A DNA stretch of 60,734 nt from contig JAGAVH010000061.1 in the NCBI GenBank assembly GCA_017942025.1, positions 1 through 60,734 of the forward strand. The letters run 5' to 3'. Both the position numbers and the translations under genes were made by a program. The notes below the pieces were generated by a model. That model ran no database searches. It was not told the DNA's origin and saw only the letters and a list, made by a program, of their open reading frames with translations. Position 1 is the first letter of the stretch. Each line of letters starts with the position of its first letter. Shown in pieces: positions 18,232 through 26,494 of the stretch. This DNA comes from Ruminiclostridium sp. (GTDB lineage: Bacteria > Bacillota > Clostridia > Oscillospirales > Ruminococcaceae).

Positions 18232-19356
18232 ATGAAAATTTATTGCATCAGCGAGGGTGAGCTGAATTTTATCGAAAACGGCAAGAGCCGTATAATCAGC
18301 TGTGACAGGATAAAGAATTACATCGATACCGTTACCAAAATGAAGCAACGCGACGAATGGAAGACCACAGGCAAGGGCGCAAAATTTATGGGAGTAGCAC
18401 CGAAGGAGTACGAAACCGGCAACAGAATGCTGTATCTGCGTTCTGTCGGAAATTACGACGGAAAGCTTATCTACAGCACCTATATTGACGGTATGGGCGG
18501 TATGTATTTAAAGGATTCTGATAGCGGAGACGAAACCTATGTTTTCGCAAATAAAGAATTTGATATCACCGATATCTGTGCCGACAGCGGCAAATGCGTA
18601 ATTGTTGCAGGTCTTGGAAATTATGAAAGGCATATAGGCATTGCCGATATAGCTACAGGCGGCGTAAATCAGCTAACGGAAGGCTTTACAAGTGAAACCC
18701 ATCCCTTTATATCGAAGGCTGACAGTAGTAAGATTTATTATACCGCTATGGGGTACGCAAGAGATAATGTCGGAAATGTAGTTGAAAAAAGTCCCTGCTC
18801 CATATGCTGCTATGATGAAAGCACAGGCGAGCTTGACGATATAATATCTGATGATAATTTTGATTACATAAAGCCGTCAGATGATAAGGACGGTAATCTT
18901 TATTACATAAAAAGAGAGTATCAGCCTACAAAGAAAAAGAGTAATCTTTTAATGGACATTCTTTTATTCCCTGTAAGGATAGTTAAGGCTATAGGCGGAT
19001 TTCTGAGCGTATTCTCGATGGCGTTCGGCGGTGAGCCTTTGCGTACAGGCGGCAGAAATCCTTCTAAAACAAAGAATCCCGATGAAAGGGAGCTTTTTGT
19101 AGAGGGTAATATGATAAAGGCGCAAAAACAGCTTAATGATAACAGCGAGGAGGGAATCATCCCTTCGGACTGGGAGCTTATAAAGAACGAAAACGGCAGG
19201 GAAACCGTGCTTAAAAAGGGCGTTATGGACTATCATATCACCGATAAGGGAGAGATAGTATATTCCGACGGCAGCTTTGTACGCATCATCCATACAGACG
19301 GCAAAACCGAAAAGCTCTGTAAGATAAAGCTTGCCGCTTCTATAACAGTAATATAA
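18232..19356 (+). CDS. Probable beta-propeller (TolB/WD-like) protein
   Basis: A 374-residue protein with repeated short strand pairs ending in patterns such as GKLIYSTY, SKIYYTAM, GNLYYIKR and GEIVYSDG, suggesting a propeller of the TolB or DUF5050 kind. There is no signal peptide; a hydrophobic stretch (about 239-264) may bind the membrane. Last gene of the cluster, 15 bases after its neighbour, with AAGGGGA before the ATG. Function unknown. Confidence 0.65.
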   Translation: MKIYCISEGELNFIENGKSRIISCDRIKNYIDTVTKMKQRDEWKTTGKGAKFMGVAPKEYETGNRMLYLRSVGNYDGKLIYSTYIDGMGGMYLKDSDSGDETYVFANKEFDITDICADSGKCVIVAGLGNYERHIGIADIATGGVNQLTEGFTSETHPFISKADSSKIYYTAMGYARDNVGNVVEKSPCSICCYDESTGELDDIISDDNFDYIKPSDDKDGNLYYIKREYQPTKKKSNLLMDILLFPVRIVKAIGGFLSVFSMAFGGEPLRTGGRNPSKTKNPDERELFVEGNMIKAQKQLNDNSEEGIIPSDWELIKNENGRETVLKKGVMDYHITDKGEIVYSDGSFVRIIHTDGKTEKLCKIKLAASITVI

Positions 19357-19400
19357 AAAATCCGAGGAAGAGTATATCAATCTGCTCTTCTTCGGATTTT
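19355..19400. terminator. Bidirectional terminator
   Basis: Inverted repeat AATCCGAGGAAGAG ... CTCTTCTTCGGATT (one bulge) with A-rich and T-rich flanks, between the convergent genes ending at 19356 and 19404. Confidence 0.85.
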
Positions 19401-19403
19401 ATT

Positions 19404-20570
19404 TTATTCGTTTATTACTGTATCCTTATAGGCTACACAGTTTCCGCCTGATTTTTTAGCTGTGTAAAGGCTTCTTGCCGCCTTTTCATATACTGTATCA
19501 AAGTCGTCCCTGAGTCCGCTTTTTGCTACGCCTACAGAAACAGTCAGCGCATGGAAGGTCCTGTTTTCGGCAAAGGTGATATCCATTGTTCTGACAGCGC
19601 TTCTTATATCTTCTGCCAGTCCGACAATCTCACGGTCGTTATCCGCATAGGTACAGACCATTATCTTATCGCTGTCGATATGGCATATTATATCGGTATA
19701 GGGCTTTGATACAATCTTTATTGCATTTGCAATCTGTACAAGCACCTTGTCAGCCTTGCTTGCGCTGTAGTATCTGTTGTATTCCTTGAAGTGATCTATA
19801 TCAATTACAAGTACGGCAATGTCTTTTCCCTTGCTTATCATTTCGTTGGTCTTTTCTGCGCCGTAGTGACGGTTGTATAAGCCGGTATGCTTGTCGATTA
19901 TCGAATTCAGCTTTATTATCTGTTGGTCGTCCTTTATCTGCTTGGAATTTATAATCCTTGTGCAGAAAAGTGAGTAGTTGGCTACTGACAGGAAGAATCC
20001 CAGCACACCTGCGCAAAGGGTAAGAAGATAATAGTAGGAATATACGTCGTTGGTACAGCAAAGGATTGTATAGAACAGCGGAACGCTGAGCGTCATTATT
20101 GACGACGCACCATAATTCATAACGGGCACGGTGCATAATACCATTATCGTTATGACGGTAAGGGCAAGCCCCTCAGCAGATTTCACACAGTCTATAACTC
20201 TTATGAAATAGGAGAGGATGAAAAGTCCCCAGAATATGTAGTGATAGAAGGGCGGATATTTGCCGCCGAAATAAAAGCCGAACCCTATTCCACAGCCTGC
20301 GGTTACTACAGCAAGACACATACCTGCGATTTCAAGCGGCGTCAGGGGTCTGAATATACCGCTGATTATCGCCGACGCAACGGTGAATATTATTATGAGC
20401 ACCGAGAAAAGCGGAATTATGCGGCAATTATATCTTGCAATGCATGAGGAAAGTATCTGCTTTCCTGTGGTTGTGCCTATCTTCTGCGATTTGAAACGGG
20501 ATACTGTGGATATGGGTATTCTGTTTCTCAGTTCGCAGACTGCCGCTTCAATAAGTTCAGTAGGCTTCAT
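19404..20570 (-). CDS. Membrane protein with a degenerate GGDEF domain
   Basis: A 388-residue protein with about six membrane helices (about 50-205) and a C-terminal GGDEF-type domain (about 222-385). The fold markers are present (HTGLYNRHYG, IDIDHFKEYN, LTVSVGVA, LYTAKKSGGN), but the active-site signature is DSDKI (299-303) where diguanylate cyclases have GG(D/E)EF. Synthesis of c-di-GMP is therefore unlikely; nucleotide binding or a regulatory role is possible. It is the last gene behind the Rnf operon and the adjacent membrane protein. Confidence 0.82.
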   Translation of the reverse strand: MKPTELIEAAVCELRNRIPISTVSRFKSQKIGTTTGKQILSSCIARYNCRIIPLFSVLIIIFTVASAIISGIFRPLTPLEIAGMCLAVVTAGCGIGFGFYFGGKYPPFYHYIFWGLFILSYFIRVIDCVKSAEGLALTVITIMVLCTVPVMNYGASSIMTLSVPLFYTILCCTNDVYSYYYLLTLCAGVLGFFLSVANYSLFCTRIINSKQIKDDQQIIKLNSIIDKHTGLYNRHYGAEKTNEMISKGKDIAVLVIDIDHFKEYNRYYSASKADKVLVQIANAIKIVSKPYTDIICHIDSDKIMVCTYADNDREIVGLAEDIRSAVRTMDITFAENRTFHALTVSVGVAKSGLRDDFDTVYEKAARSLYTAKKSGGNCVAYKDTVINE

Positions 20571-20574
20571 TCTA

Positions 20575-21150
20575 TCACTCTTTTCCTTTATTTTTTCTTT
20601 TTGTGTCCTTTGAGCAGCTCTGCTCTGAAAAGATATAGCTTCTCTTTTTCAGATATTTCAGATTGAGCATTACAAATGCCGCAAGTGTAATTGCGGTAAA
20701 TCCGCAGAAGGTAAATTCACTTTCATAGTTTACTCTTTCGGGAAAGCATTGAATACGCATAACCGTTGTAGCAAGCTCGGTAATCATTGATACTGTAGAG
20801 CGGATTATAATAAAGCTCACAAGCTCCTTTTTAGTCTGTTCGGTGAGCATCGGCTGTCTTAACCGCAGTATTACACAATATACAATCGTAGCCGCACATA
20901 CGAGAATGACGAATATTTCTATACAGATTAAAAGTGCGATCTTGTCGGAAGCTAAAGTCTTTGACACTTCTTCAGAAAGTGTGACTGATATTGTGACCGA
21001 GTTCATAATGATACTGATAACAGACATTATTATGACAATTATCGGGTAGGCATAGATTAAGAATTTAAGCCACTTTACCGGTAACGGCGACATAATGAGC
21101 TTTTTTCTGCCCTGTTCTATGAGTTTTTCTTTTTCGTTCATTTCTGTCAT
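20575..21150 (-). CDS. Four-helix membrane protein downstream of rnfB
   Basis: A 191-residue membrane protein (helices about 26-50, 70-95, 110-132, 142-162) with charged cytoplasmic ends. The ATG at 21150 overlaps the rnfB stop as TGATG, so it is translationally coupled to the Rnf operon; it ends 4 bases before the degenerate GGDEF gene. Its topology roughly resembles the sensor half of that neighbour. No family was recognised. Confidence 0.75.
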   Translation of the reverse strand: MTEMNEKEKLIEQGRKKLIMSPLPVKWLKFLIYAYPIIVIIMSVISIIMNSVTISVTLSEEVSKTLASDKIALLICIEIFVILVCAATIVYCVILRLRQPMLTEQTKKELVSFIIIRSTVSMITELATTVMRIQCFPERVNYESEFTFCGFTAITLAAFVMLNLKYLKKRSYIFSEQSCSKDTKRKNKGKE

Positions 21151-21956
21151 CACACCACGTTGCAGTTGGGTAGCTTTTTAAGACACTTCTGGGGGCAGGC
21201 GTCAACGCAGGTGCCGCAGGAGGTGCACTTGTTATAGTCAATTACCGCACGGTTTTCCGATACTGTGATAGCGCCCTCAGGACACTTCTTTTCGCATATC
21301 TTACAGCCGATACAGCCGTTCTTACAAGCCTGTCTTGTAACCTTGCCCGTATCCTTTGAGTTACATTGGAGCAGTACCTTTTCTGTTTCGCGGCGCAGAG
21401 AAATCATTTTGTTGGGACAAGCGGCAATACATTTGCCGCAGGCGGTACACTTTGCAGGTGTAACCTTTGCAACTCCGTTTACTATATTTATAGCTCCGAA
21501 ATCACATACTGCCACACAGTCGCCGAGACCTGCACAGCCGTAGATGCACTTGCCCTTGCCGTTGTAGAATTTTTCTACCGCCGCACAGGACTGGGTACCG
21601 ATATATTCGTATTTGTCCTCTGTGGCATTGCAGTTTCCGTTGCAATGCACATAGGCGATTTCTCGCACAAACTCGCCTGTTTCTTCGCCAAGTATTTCGC
21701 TTATCTTTTTGAGGCAATTTGCACCGCCGGGCTTACATAAGTTCTTGGGGGCGTTTCCGCTTGCTACTGCGTTTGCATAACCCTCACAGCCTGAATATCC
21801 ACAGCCGCCGCAGTTAGCACCGGGCAGAGCCTCAAGTATCTGTGACGCAGTTTCATCTGCCTCTACGTGAAGAAATTTTGAGGCTATCAGCAGAAGTATG
21901 CCTGAAACTGCACCAAAGCCTAAGAATATGGCTATTGGTATAATGTATTCATTCAT
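21150..21956 (-). CDS. rnfB: Rnf complex Fe-S subunit RnfB
   Basis: The ferredoxin-accepting subunit of the ion-translocating ferredoxin:NAD+ oxidoreductase. The 268-residue protein has an N-terminal membrane helix (about 4-26), a 4Fe-4S domain with CGGCGYSGC (near 49-57) and a further Cys, then several ferredoxin-type motifs (CTACGKCIAACP, CIGCKICEKKCP, CTSCGTCVDACP). Preceded by AAAGGATA on the minus strand. Sixth gene in the order rnfCDGEAB. Confidence 0.95.
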   Translation of the reverse strand: MNEYIIPIAIFLGFGAVSGILLLIASKFLHVEADETASQILEALPGANCGGCGYSGCEGYANAVASGNAPKNLCKPGGANCLKKISEILGEETGEFVREIAYVHCNGNCNATEDKYEYIGTQSCAAVEKFYNGKGKCIYGCAGLGDCVAVCDFGAINIVNGVAKVTPAKCTACGKCIAACPNKMISLRRETEKVLLQCNSKDTGKVTRQACKNGCIGCKICEKKCPEGAITVSENRAVIDYNKCTSCGTCVDACPQKCLKKLPNCNVV

Positions 21957-21980
21957 ATGATATTATCCTTTCTTTAGGGC

Positions 21981-22583
21981 TCAGACACCGAATATGCCGT
22001 CAATTACACCGCCGAAGCCGATGAAGGCGAGAGAAACGATGGATGCCGCCATAAGGGTGATAGGTGCGCCACGGAGTGCTTTCGGAATATCGCAGGTTTC
22101 AAGTCTTGAACGCACACCTGAGAAGATTATCATAGCTATCATAAAGCCGAGACCTGCGCCAAAGGAGTTTACAACCGATTCTAAAAGGTCATATTCCTTT
22201 GAAAGGTTTAAGAGTGTTACACCGAGTACCGCACAGTTTGTAGTGATAAGAGGAAGATATACGCCAAGGGATTTGTATAAAGGCGGCATATACTTCTTCA
22301 TTACCATTTCAACCAGCTGTACAAACAGAGCGATTACTAAGATAAACGCAATGGTGTTCATATATTCGATATGAAGCGGAACTAAAATACCGTAGTATAT
22401 CGGCCAGGTGGCAAGAGTAGCGCAGACCATTACGAAGGTAACGGCGGCGCCCATACCGATAGAGCTGTTGAGCTTTTTGGATACGCCTAAAAAGGGACAG
22501 ATACCTAGGAATTTTGATAGTACGAAGTTTTCTGTCAGAATGCCTGTCAGAAGGATTATCATAAGGTTTTTAGCTATTTCCAT
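21981..22583 (-). CDS. rnfA: Rnf complex membrane subunit RnfA
   Basis: A 200-residue integral membrane subunit with six hydrophobic helices, homologous in architecture to RnfE and to NqrE. LSKFLGICPFLG carries the conserved Cys used by the family for the Fe-S centre in the membrane. The start overlaps the rnfE stop as TAATG. Confidence 0.94.
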   Translation of the reverse strand: MEIAKNLMIILLTGILTENFVLSKFLGICPFLGVSKKLNSSIGMGAAVTFVMVCATLATWPIYYGILVPLHIEYMNTIAFILVIALFVQLVEMVMKKYMPPLYKSLGVYLPLITTNCAVLGVTLLNLSKEYDLLESVVNSFGAGLGFMIAMIIFSGVRSRLETCDIPKALRGAPITLMAASIVSLAFIGFGGVIDGIFGV

Positions 22584-23272
22584 TACGCTTTTCCTCCTTC
22601 CTTTTTGTCACAGGCAGGTGCTGTAGAACAGCTTCCGTGACAGCTTTCTGCGTTGGGGCAGTTGTGACAGCCGATTTCTCTGGGCTTCATATTCATAAGC
22701 CTGTTTACTACAGCGATTACAACACCGAGTACGAAGAAGCCGCCTGCAGGAAGAATGAATATAGTCATAGGCTCTAAGAATTCGGGAGCAAGCTGAATGC
22801 CGAACCACTGACCTGAGCCTAAAATCTCTCTTACTGAGCCGACAAGTAAAAGGGATAAGGTAAAGCCGAGTCCCATACCAAGACCGTCAAGGATGGAGGG
22901 CAGCACCTTGTTTTTAGATGCAAACATTTCTGCTCTGCCGAGGATTATACAGTTTACTGTGATAAGGCTTAAAAACATACCAAGACTGTCATATATCTCG
23001 GGTGCGGCAGACTGAAGCACAAGGCTTATAAAGGTTACGAAGCCTGCAATGATAACGATGTAAGAGGGGAGTCTTACAGTATCGGGTATAACCTTTTTAA
23101 GCAGTGAGATAACAATATTTGAGCATACAAGTACGAAGGTGGTGGAAAGTCCCATACCTAAAGCATTTGACGCCATTGTGGTAATAGCGAGAGTAGGGCA
23201 CATACCAAGGAGAGTTACCATATTGGGGTTTTCCTTGATAATACCTTTTGTAAATTCCTTCATATAACTCAT
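22583..23272 (-). CDS. rnfE: Rnf complex membrane subunit RnfE with Cys-rich tail
   Basis: A 229-residue six-helix subunit paired with RnfA; TLLGMCPTLA holds the conserved membrane Cys. After the last helix (about 171-193) there is a hydrophilic tail with five cysteines (202, 205, 211, 215, 221) and two histidines, which could bind a metal or Fe-S cluster (inference). The start lies directly after the rnfG stop (TAAATG). Confidence 0.94.
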   Translation of the reverse strand: MSYMKEFTKGIIKENPNMVTLLGMCPTLAITTMASNALGMGLSTTFVLVCSNIVISLLKKVIPDTVRLPSYIVIIAGFVTFISLVLQSAAPEIYDSLGMFLSLITVNCIILGRAEMFASKNKVLPSILDGLGMGLGFTLSLLLVGSVREILGSGQWFGIQLAPEFLEPMTIFILPAGGFFVLGVVIAVVNRLMNMKPREIGCHNCPNAESCHGSCSTAPACDKKEGGKA

Positions 23273-23842
23273 TTACTGCACCTCCTTTACTGTCTTATCA
23301 GCGGCAATAGCAAGATTTACCGCTTTTGCAAGTCCCTTTGAGGAATAGGTGGCGCTGGTGATAGCCTGCACCTCGTTATCCTTTGAGGGGGGATTCTTTG
23401 TTATTGTAATATCGGAACTTGCTCCGACAAACTTATCGAGGAATGTCTTGTCGTTTATCTTTGTGCCAAGACCGGGAGTTTCCTGAAGAGCCATTATTGA
23501 TATACCCTTTACTGCTCCCTTGTCATCTATTCCGACAACCACATCTATACCGTCATCGGCATAGCCGCTGACAACTACCTCGTAAAGGTATGTGTTTGTA
23601 TTTTTGTTCTTTACTATCTTTGTTATTTCTTCGTATTCTTCTTTGTCAAGACCGACAGAAGCTCTGTCTGTGATAAGCTCGTACTCAGCTTCTCCGTCTA
23701 TGCTTACGCAGGCATTGTTCAGCTTATCGGTGATAACACCGGAGGTGTCTACGTAGGTAAGATTGTAGGTTACAATCAGCAATGCACATACAAGTGTACA
23801 GATAGCGGAAAGTACCAGTACTGGTTTGATATTTGAAATCAT
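23273..23842 (-). CDS. rnfG: Rnf complex FMN-binding subunit RnfG
   Basis: A 189-residue subunit with one N-terminal membrane helix (about 8-28) and an external FMN-binding domain. ITSATYSSKGL near the C-terminus contains the threonine to which FMN is attached in RnfG/NqrC (S-x-A-T signature). The start overlaps the rnfD stop as ATGA. Confidence 0.94.
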   Translation of the reverse strand: MISNIKPVLVLSAICTLVCALLIVTYNLTYVDTSGVITDKLNNACVSIDGEAEYELITDRASVGLDKEEYEEITKIVKNKNTNTYLYEVVVSGYADDGIDVVVGIDDKGAVKGISIMALQETPGLGTKINDKTFLDKFVGASSDITITKNPPSKDNEVQAITSATYSSKGLAKAVNLAIAADKTVKEVQ

Positions 23843-24783
23843 TTCTTACCTCCGTTCTGCTTTACCGCACCGAATGCCTTGGGGACTGTAAAGCGGTCAA
23901 TGAGGGGAGAGAGAATATTCATCAGCAGTATCGAATAGGATACGCCCTCGGGCATTGTACCGAAGCTTCTTATAAGTAATGTTATAAGACCACAACCGAT
24001 ACCGAAGATTATTCTGCCTGTAGTTGTGATAGGAGTTGTTACATAGTCGGTTGCCATAAATATAGCACCGAGTAAGAGTCCGCCTGAAAGGATAGCGGCG
24101 GTAGCCTCTGTAATATCACCTGTTGAAATGAGTGTTATTACAAATACAGTACCGATAAAGCAAAGGGGAGTTGCAGGAGAAATTATCTTTGCAACAACCA
24201 GGAAGATGCCGCCTATGATAAGCGCTATAGCGCAGGTTTCGCCGATACAGCCGCCCGTTGTACCCAGTAAAAGGCTTAATAAATCGGGAGCGTTCTCACT
24301 TACAAGGGGTGTTGATGTAGTTATTATCTCACCGCTCTTCTGATAGTAAAACGGTTCTGCCCAGCTTGTCATATAAGAGGTGAAGGAGAGCATAAGCACG
24401 ATTCTTGCAGTAATGGCAGGGTTTGCGAAATTCTGACCGAGACCGCCGAAGAACTGTTTTACTATAACTATCGCCACAAAGCAACCGATAACCGCCATAT
24501 AGAAGGGAAGTGTTACCGGCAGGTTGAAGGCAAGAAGCATACCTGTAACTATTGCTGATAAATCGCTTATCGTATTCTTGCGCTTTGTTATCTTTTCAAA
24601 TATCCACTCAAAGATAACACAGCAGGTACAGCAGATAACGGTCATCAGAAGTGCTCTCAGACCGAATATCCATATTGACGCCGCAAGAGCGGGAACAAGA
24701 GCAAGTATCACGCATAACATAATCTTCTGGGTAGAAACCGCAGACTTTATATGTGGTGATGGCTCAATTTTAAGCTTTGACAT
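23839..24783 (-). CDS. rnfD: Rnf complex membrane subunit RnfD
   Basis: A 314-residue, roughly ten-helix subunit homologous to NqrB. It has the family start EPSPHIKS, GGLGQNFANPA and DYVTTPITTTG. The flavinylation site is probably the Thr of TSTPL (near 158-162), where other RnfD proteins have SGATPL; the match is partial. It follows rnfC by 18 bases. Confidence 0.93.
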   Translation of the reverse strand: MSKLKIEPSPHIKSAVSTQKIMLCVILALVPALAASIWIFGLRALLMTVICCTCCVIFEWIFEKITKRKNTISDLSAIVTGMLLAFNLPVTLPFYMAVIGCFVAIVIVKQFFGGLGQNFANPAITARIVLMLSFTSYMTSWAEPFYYQKSGEIITTSTPLVSENAPDLLSLLLGTTGGCIGETCAIALIIGGIFLVVAKIISPATPLCFIGTVFVITLISTGDITEATAAILSGGLLLGAIFMATDYVTTPITTTGRIIFGIGCGLITLLIRSFGTMPEGVSYSILLMNILSPLIDRFTVPKAFGAVKQNGGKK

Positions 24784-24801
24784 ATATTTATATCCTTTCT
24801 G

Positions 24802-26103
24802 TTAGTCTTTTTTCATTTTCTGCTGCTGTTCGCGGACAAAACTCTTTGCCAGCTGATTCTTTTCTGCTATGTTACGCTTTGCAGGGCAGACATACGAGCA
24901 GGCACCGCAGTTTACGCAAAGGTGCACCTTGAGGTCGTTCAGCTTTTTTACATCACCTGCGTCAAAGGCGTGTTCAAGCTCGGTGGGGAGAAGATTCATA
25001 GAGCAGGCTCTGACGCATCTGCCGCATCTTATACAAGCGGAGGGCTGATGGTTGGGTGTATCTGCAAATAACAGCACCGCATTATTTGTCTTTGACAGGG
25101 GATAATCAAGGTCAAAGGCGCACGAACCCATCATAGGACCACCTAAAATTATTCTGTCAGGCTCTTTTTTAAGCTCTGCAAAGGATACAATCTCTGAAAG
25201 GGATGCGCCTACAGCCACCATTACGTTCTGGGGTTTTCCGACAATGTTTCCGTCTATCGTGATACGGCGGCGTACAAGGGGCATACCCGTTTTTATATAC
25301 TGAGCTATGAAGGCAACGGTTGAAGAGTTAAGTACTATACATCCGCTGGAGATAGGGAGCATACCCTCCTTTACCACTCTCTTGGTGGTGCTGTAGATAA
25401 GAGTTTTTTCTGCACCCTGGGGGTAGCTTGATTTAAGTCCCATTACTGTGATTTCGGGATTATCCCTGCACAGCTTTGTCATTTTTTCGATAGCCTTGGG
25501 TTTGTTCTTTTCAATACCGATTATGCATTTAGGAATTGAAAGCCATTTCATAATGAGCTTTATGCCGTCAAGCACGCTTTCGCCATCCTCCATAAAGCAA
25601 CGATAGTCGGAGGTGATATAAGGCTCGCATTCCGCACCGTTTATGATAAGTGTATCGGGCTGTTTTTCCTTGGGGTCAAAGCCGAGCTTCATTGATGTGG
25701 GGAAGCCTGCACCGCCAAGACCGATAGAGCCGCTTTCACGCACAGCCTTTAAAAAGTCCTCGCGGCTTTCTATTACGGGAGGCTTTATCTTTTCGCTTAT
25801 CTCTCCCAGTCCGTCACTTTCTATAACGATGGATTTGAGATACTTACCTGATATATGAAGTACGTCGGTAATAGCTGTTACCGTACCCGAAATACTACTG
25901 TGAACGGGAGCTGACATAACAGCGTCGCTGCTTGCTATGACATCACCTATCTTTACCTTGTCGCCGATACTTACGGCAGGGGCACAGGGAGCGCCCAGGT
26001 GCTGTGCCATGCTTATCGTTACCTTACCCGGTAAAGGGAGCTCTATTGTTTCATTTTCAGCAGAATGCTTGTGGTGGGGCAGATGTATCTGATGTACGAA
26101 CAT
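24802..26103 (-). CDS. rnfC: Rnf complex NADH-binding subunit RnfC
   Basis: The soluble electron-output subunit that reduces NAD+. The 433-residue form starting at 26103 has GGAGFPTSMK and GAECEPY (flavin/NAD region) and two 4Fe-4S motifs, CIRCGRCVRAC and CVNCGACSYVC, near the C-terminus. A longer in-frame start at 26157 is possible, but AAAGGAGG lies 8 bases before 26103 and the protein then begins with the family-typical N-terminus. First structural gene of rnfCDGEAB. Confidence 0.95.
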   Translation of the reverse strand: MFVHQIHLPHHKHSAENETIELPLPGKVTISMAQHLGAPCAPAVSIGDKVKIGDVIASSDAVMSAPVHSSISGTVTAITDVLHISGKYLKSIVIESDGLGEISEKIKPPVIESREDFLKAVRESGSIGLGGAGFPTSMKLGFDPKEKQPDTLIINGAECEPYITSDYRCFMEDGESVLDGIKLIMKWLSIPKCIIGIEKNKPKAIEKMTKLCRDNPEITVMGLKSSYPQGAEKTLIYSTTKRVVKEGMLPISSGCIVLNSSTVAFIAQYIKTGMPLVRRRITIDGNIVGKPQNVMVAVGASLSEIVSFAELKKEPDRIILGGPMMGSCAFDLDYPLSKTNNAVLLFADTPNHQPSACIRCGRCVRACSMNLLPTELEHAFDAGDVKKLNDLKVHLCVNCGACSYVCPAKRNIAEKNQLAKSFVREQQQKMKKD

Positions 26104-26136
26104 CCTTTTATCCTCCTTTGTAATAATTAAACAGAA

Positions 26137-26178
26137 AAGGACTTTATCATTCAGCAAAGTGAAGATTAAAGTCCTTTG
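26137..26178. promoter_or_regulatory. Long hairpin in the rnf leader
   Basis: AAAGGACTTTA and TAAAGTCCTTT form an 11-bp stem (about 26137-26147 and 26167-26177) with a loop of about 20 bases. It overlaps the end of the leader ORF and ends about 35 bases before the rnfC start. On the minus strand it is followed by TCTGTTTAATT, so it is at most a weak terminator and could act as an attenuator or stabiliser. Confidence 0.55.
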
Positions 26179-26306
26179 TTAATTTTTTGCCAATCCGTAG
26201 CGGCAAAGCTGTCTGTTTTATTGCAGGAAAAAATTTCGTTTAACTGTGAGCCTTGTTTTATAAGCTCATCTATTATAAGAATTATTTTTTCTGCGGTCTG
26301 GCTCAT
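26166..26306 (-). CDS. Possible 46-residue leader ORF ahead of rnfC
   Basis: A 46-codon ORF from ATG at 26306 to TAA at 26168-26166, between the rnf promoter and rnfC. The predicted product begins MSQTAEKIILIIDELIKQGS, an amphipathic helix-like segment, and ends DWQKINKGL. GAAAGGCGGT lies about 12 bases before the ATG. The stop is inside the hairpin at 26137-26178. Codon choice looks like that of neighbouring genes. It could be a small regulatory or membrane-surface protein, a leader peptide, or chance; no family was recognised. Confidence 0.5.
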   Translation of the reverse strand: MSQTAEKIILIIDELIKQGSQLNEIFSCNKTDSFAATDWQKINKGL

Positions 26307-26345
26307 AATAGCTTGTGCACCGCCTTTCGGAATTTAATATATTAT

Positions 26346-26374
26346 ATTTTAACATATTTTTATGCATTCGGCAA
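26346..26374 (-). promoter_or_regulatory. Promoter of the rnf operon
   Basis: On the minus strand TTGCCG (26369-26374), a 17-base spacer and TAAAAT (26346-26351), followed by a further ATAAT. Predicts a leader of about 235 bases before rnfC, which contains the small ORF and the hairpin. Confidence 0.7.
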
Positions 26375-26433
26375 GTGTTTTTTGTGATTTTCTTCTTATT
26401 TTAATATATTTTTACCGATTATAGGACGATGAC

Positions 26434-26462
26434 TTGAAAAAAATCTGCTTTCGTGCTATCAT
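26434..26462 (+). promoter_or_regulatory. Promoter of the 1-phosphofructokinase gene
   Basis: TTGAAA (26434-26439), 17-base spacer, TATCAT (26457-26462), about 30 bases before the ATG. Divergent from the rnf promoter. Confidence 0.75.
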
Positions 26463-26494
26463 TATAGACAGATTTGAGCGAAAAGAGGAATTTT

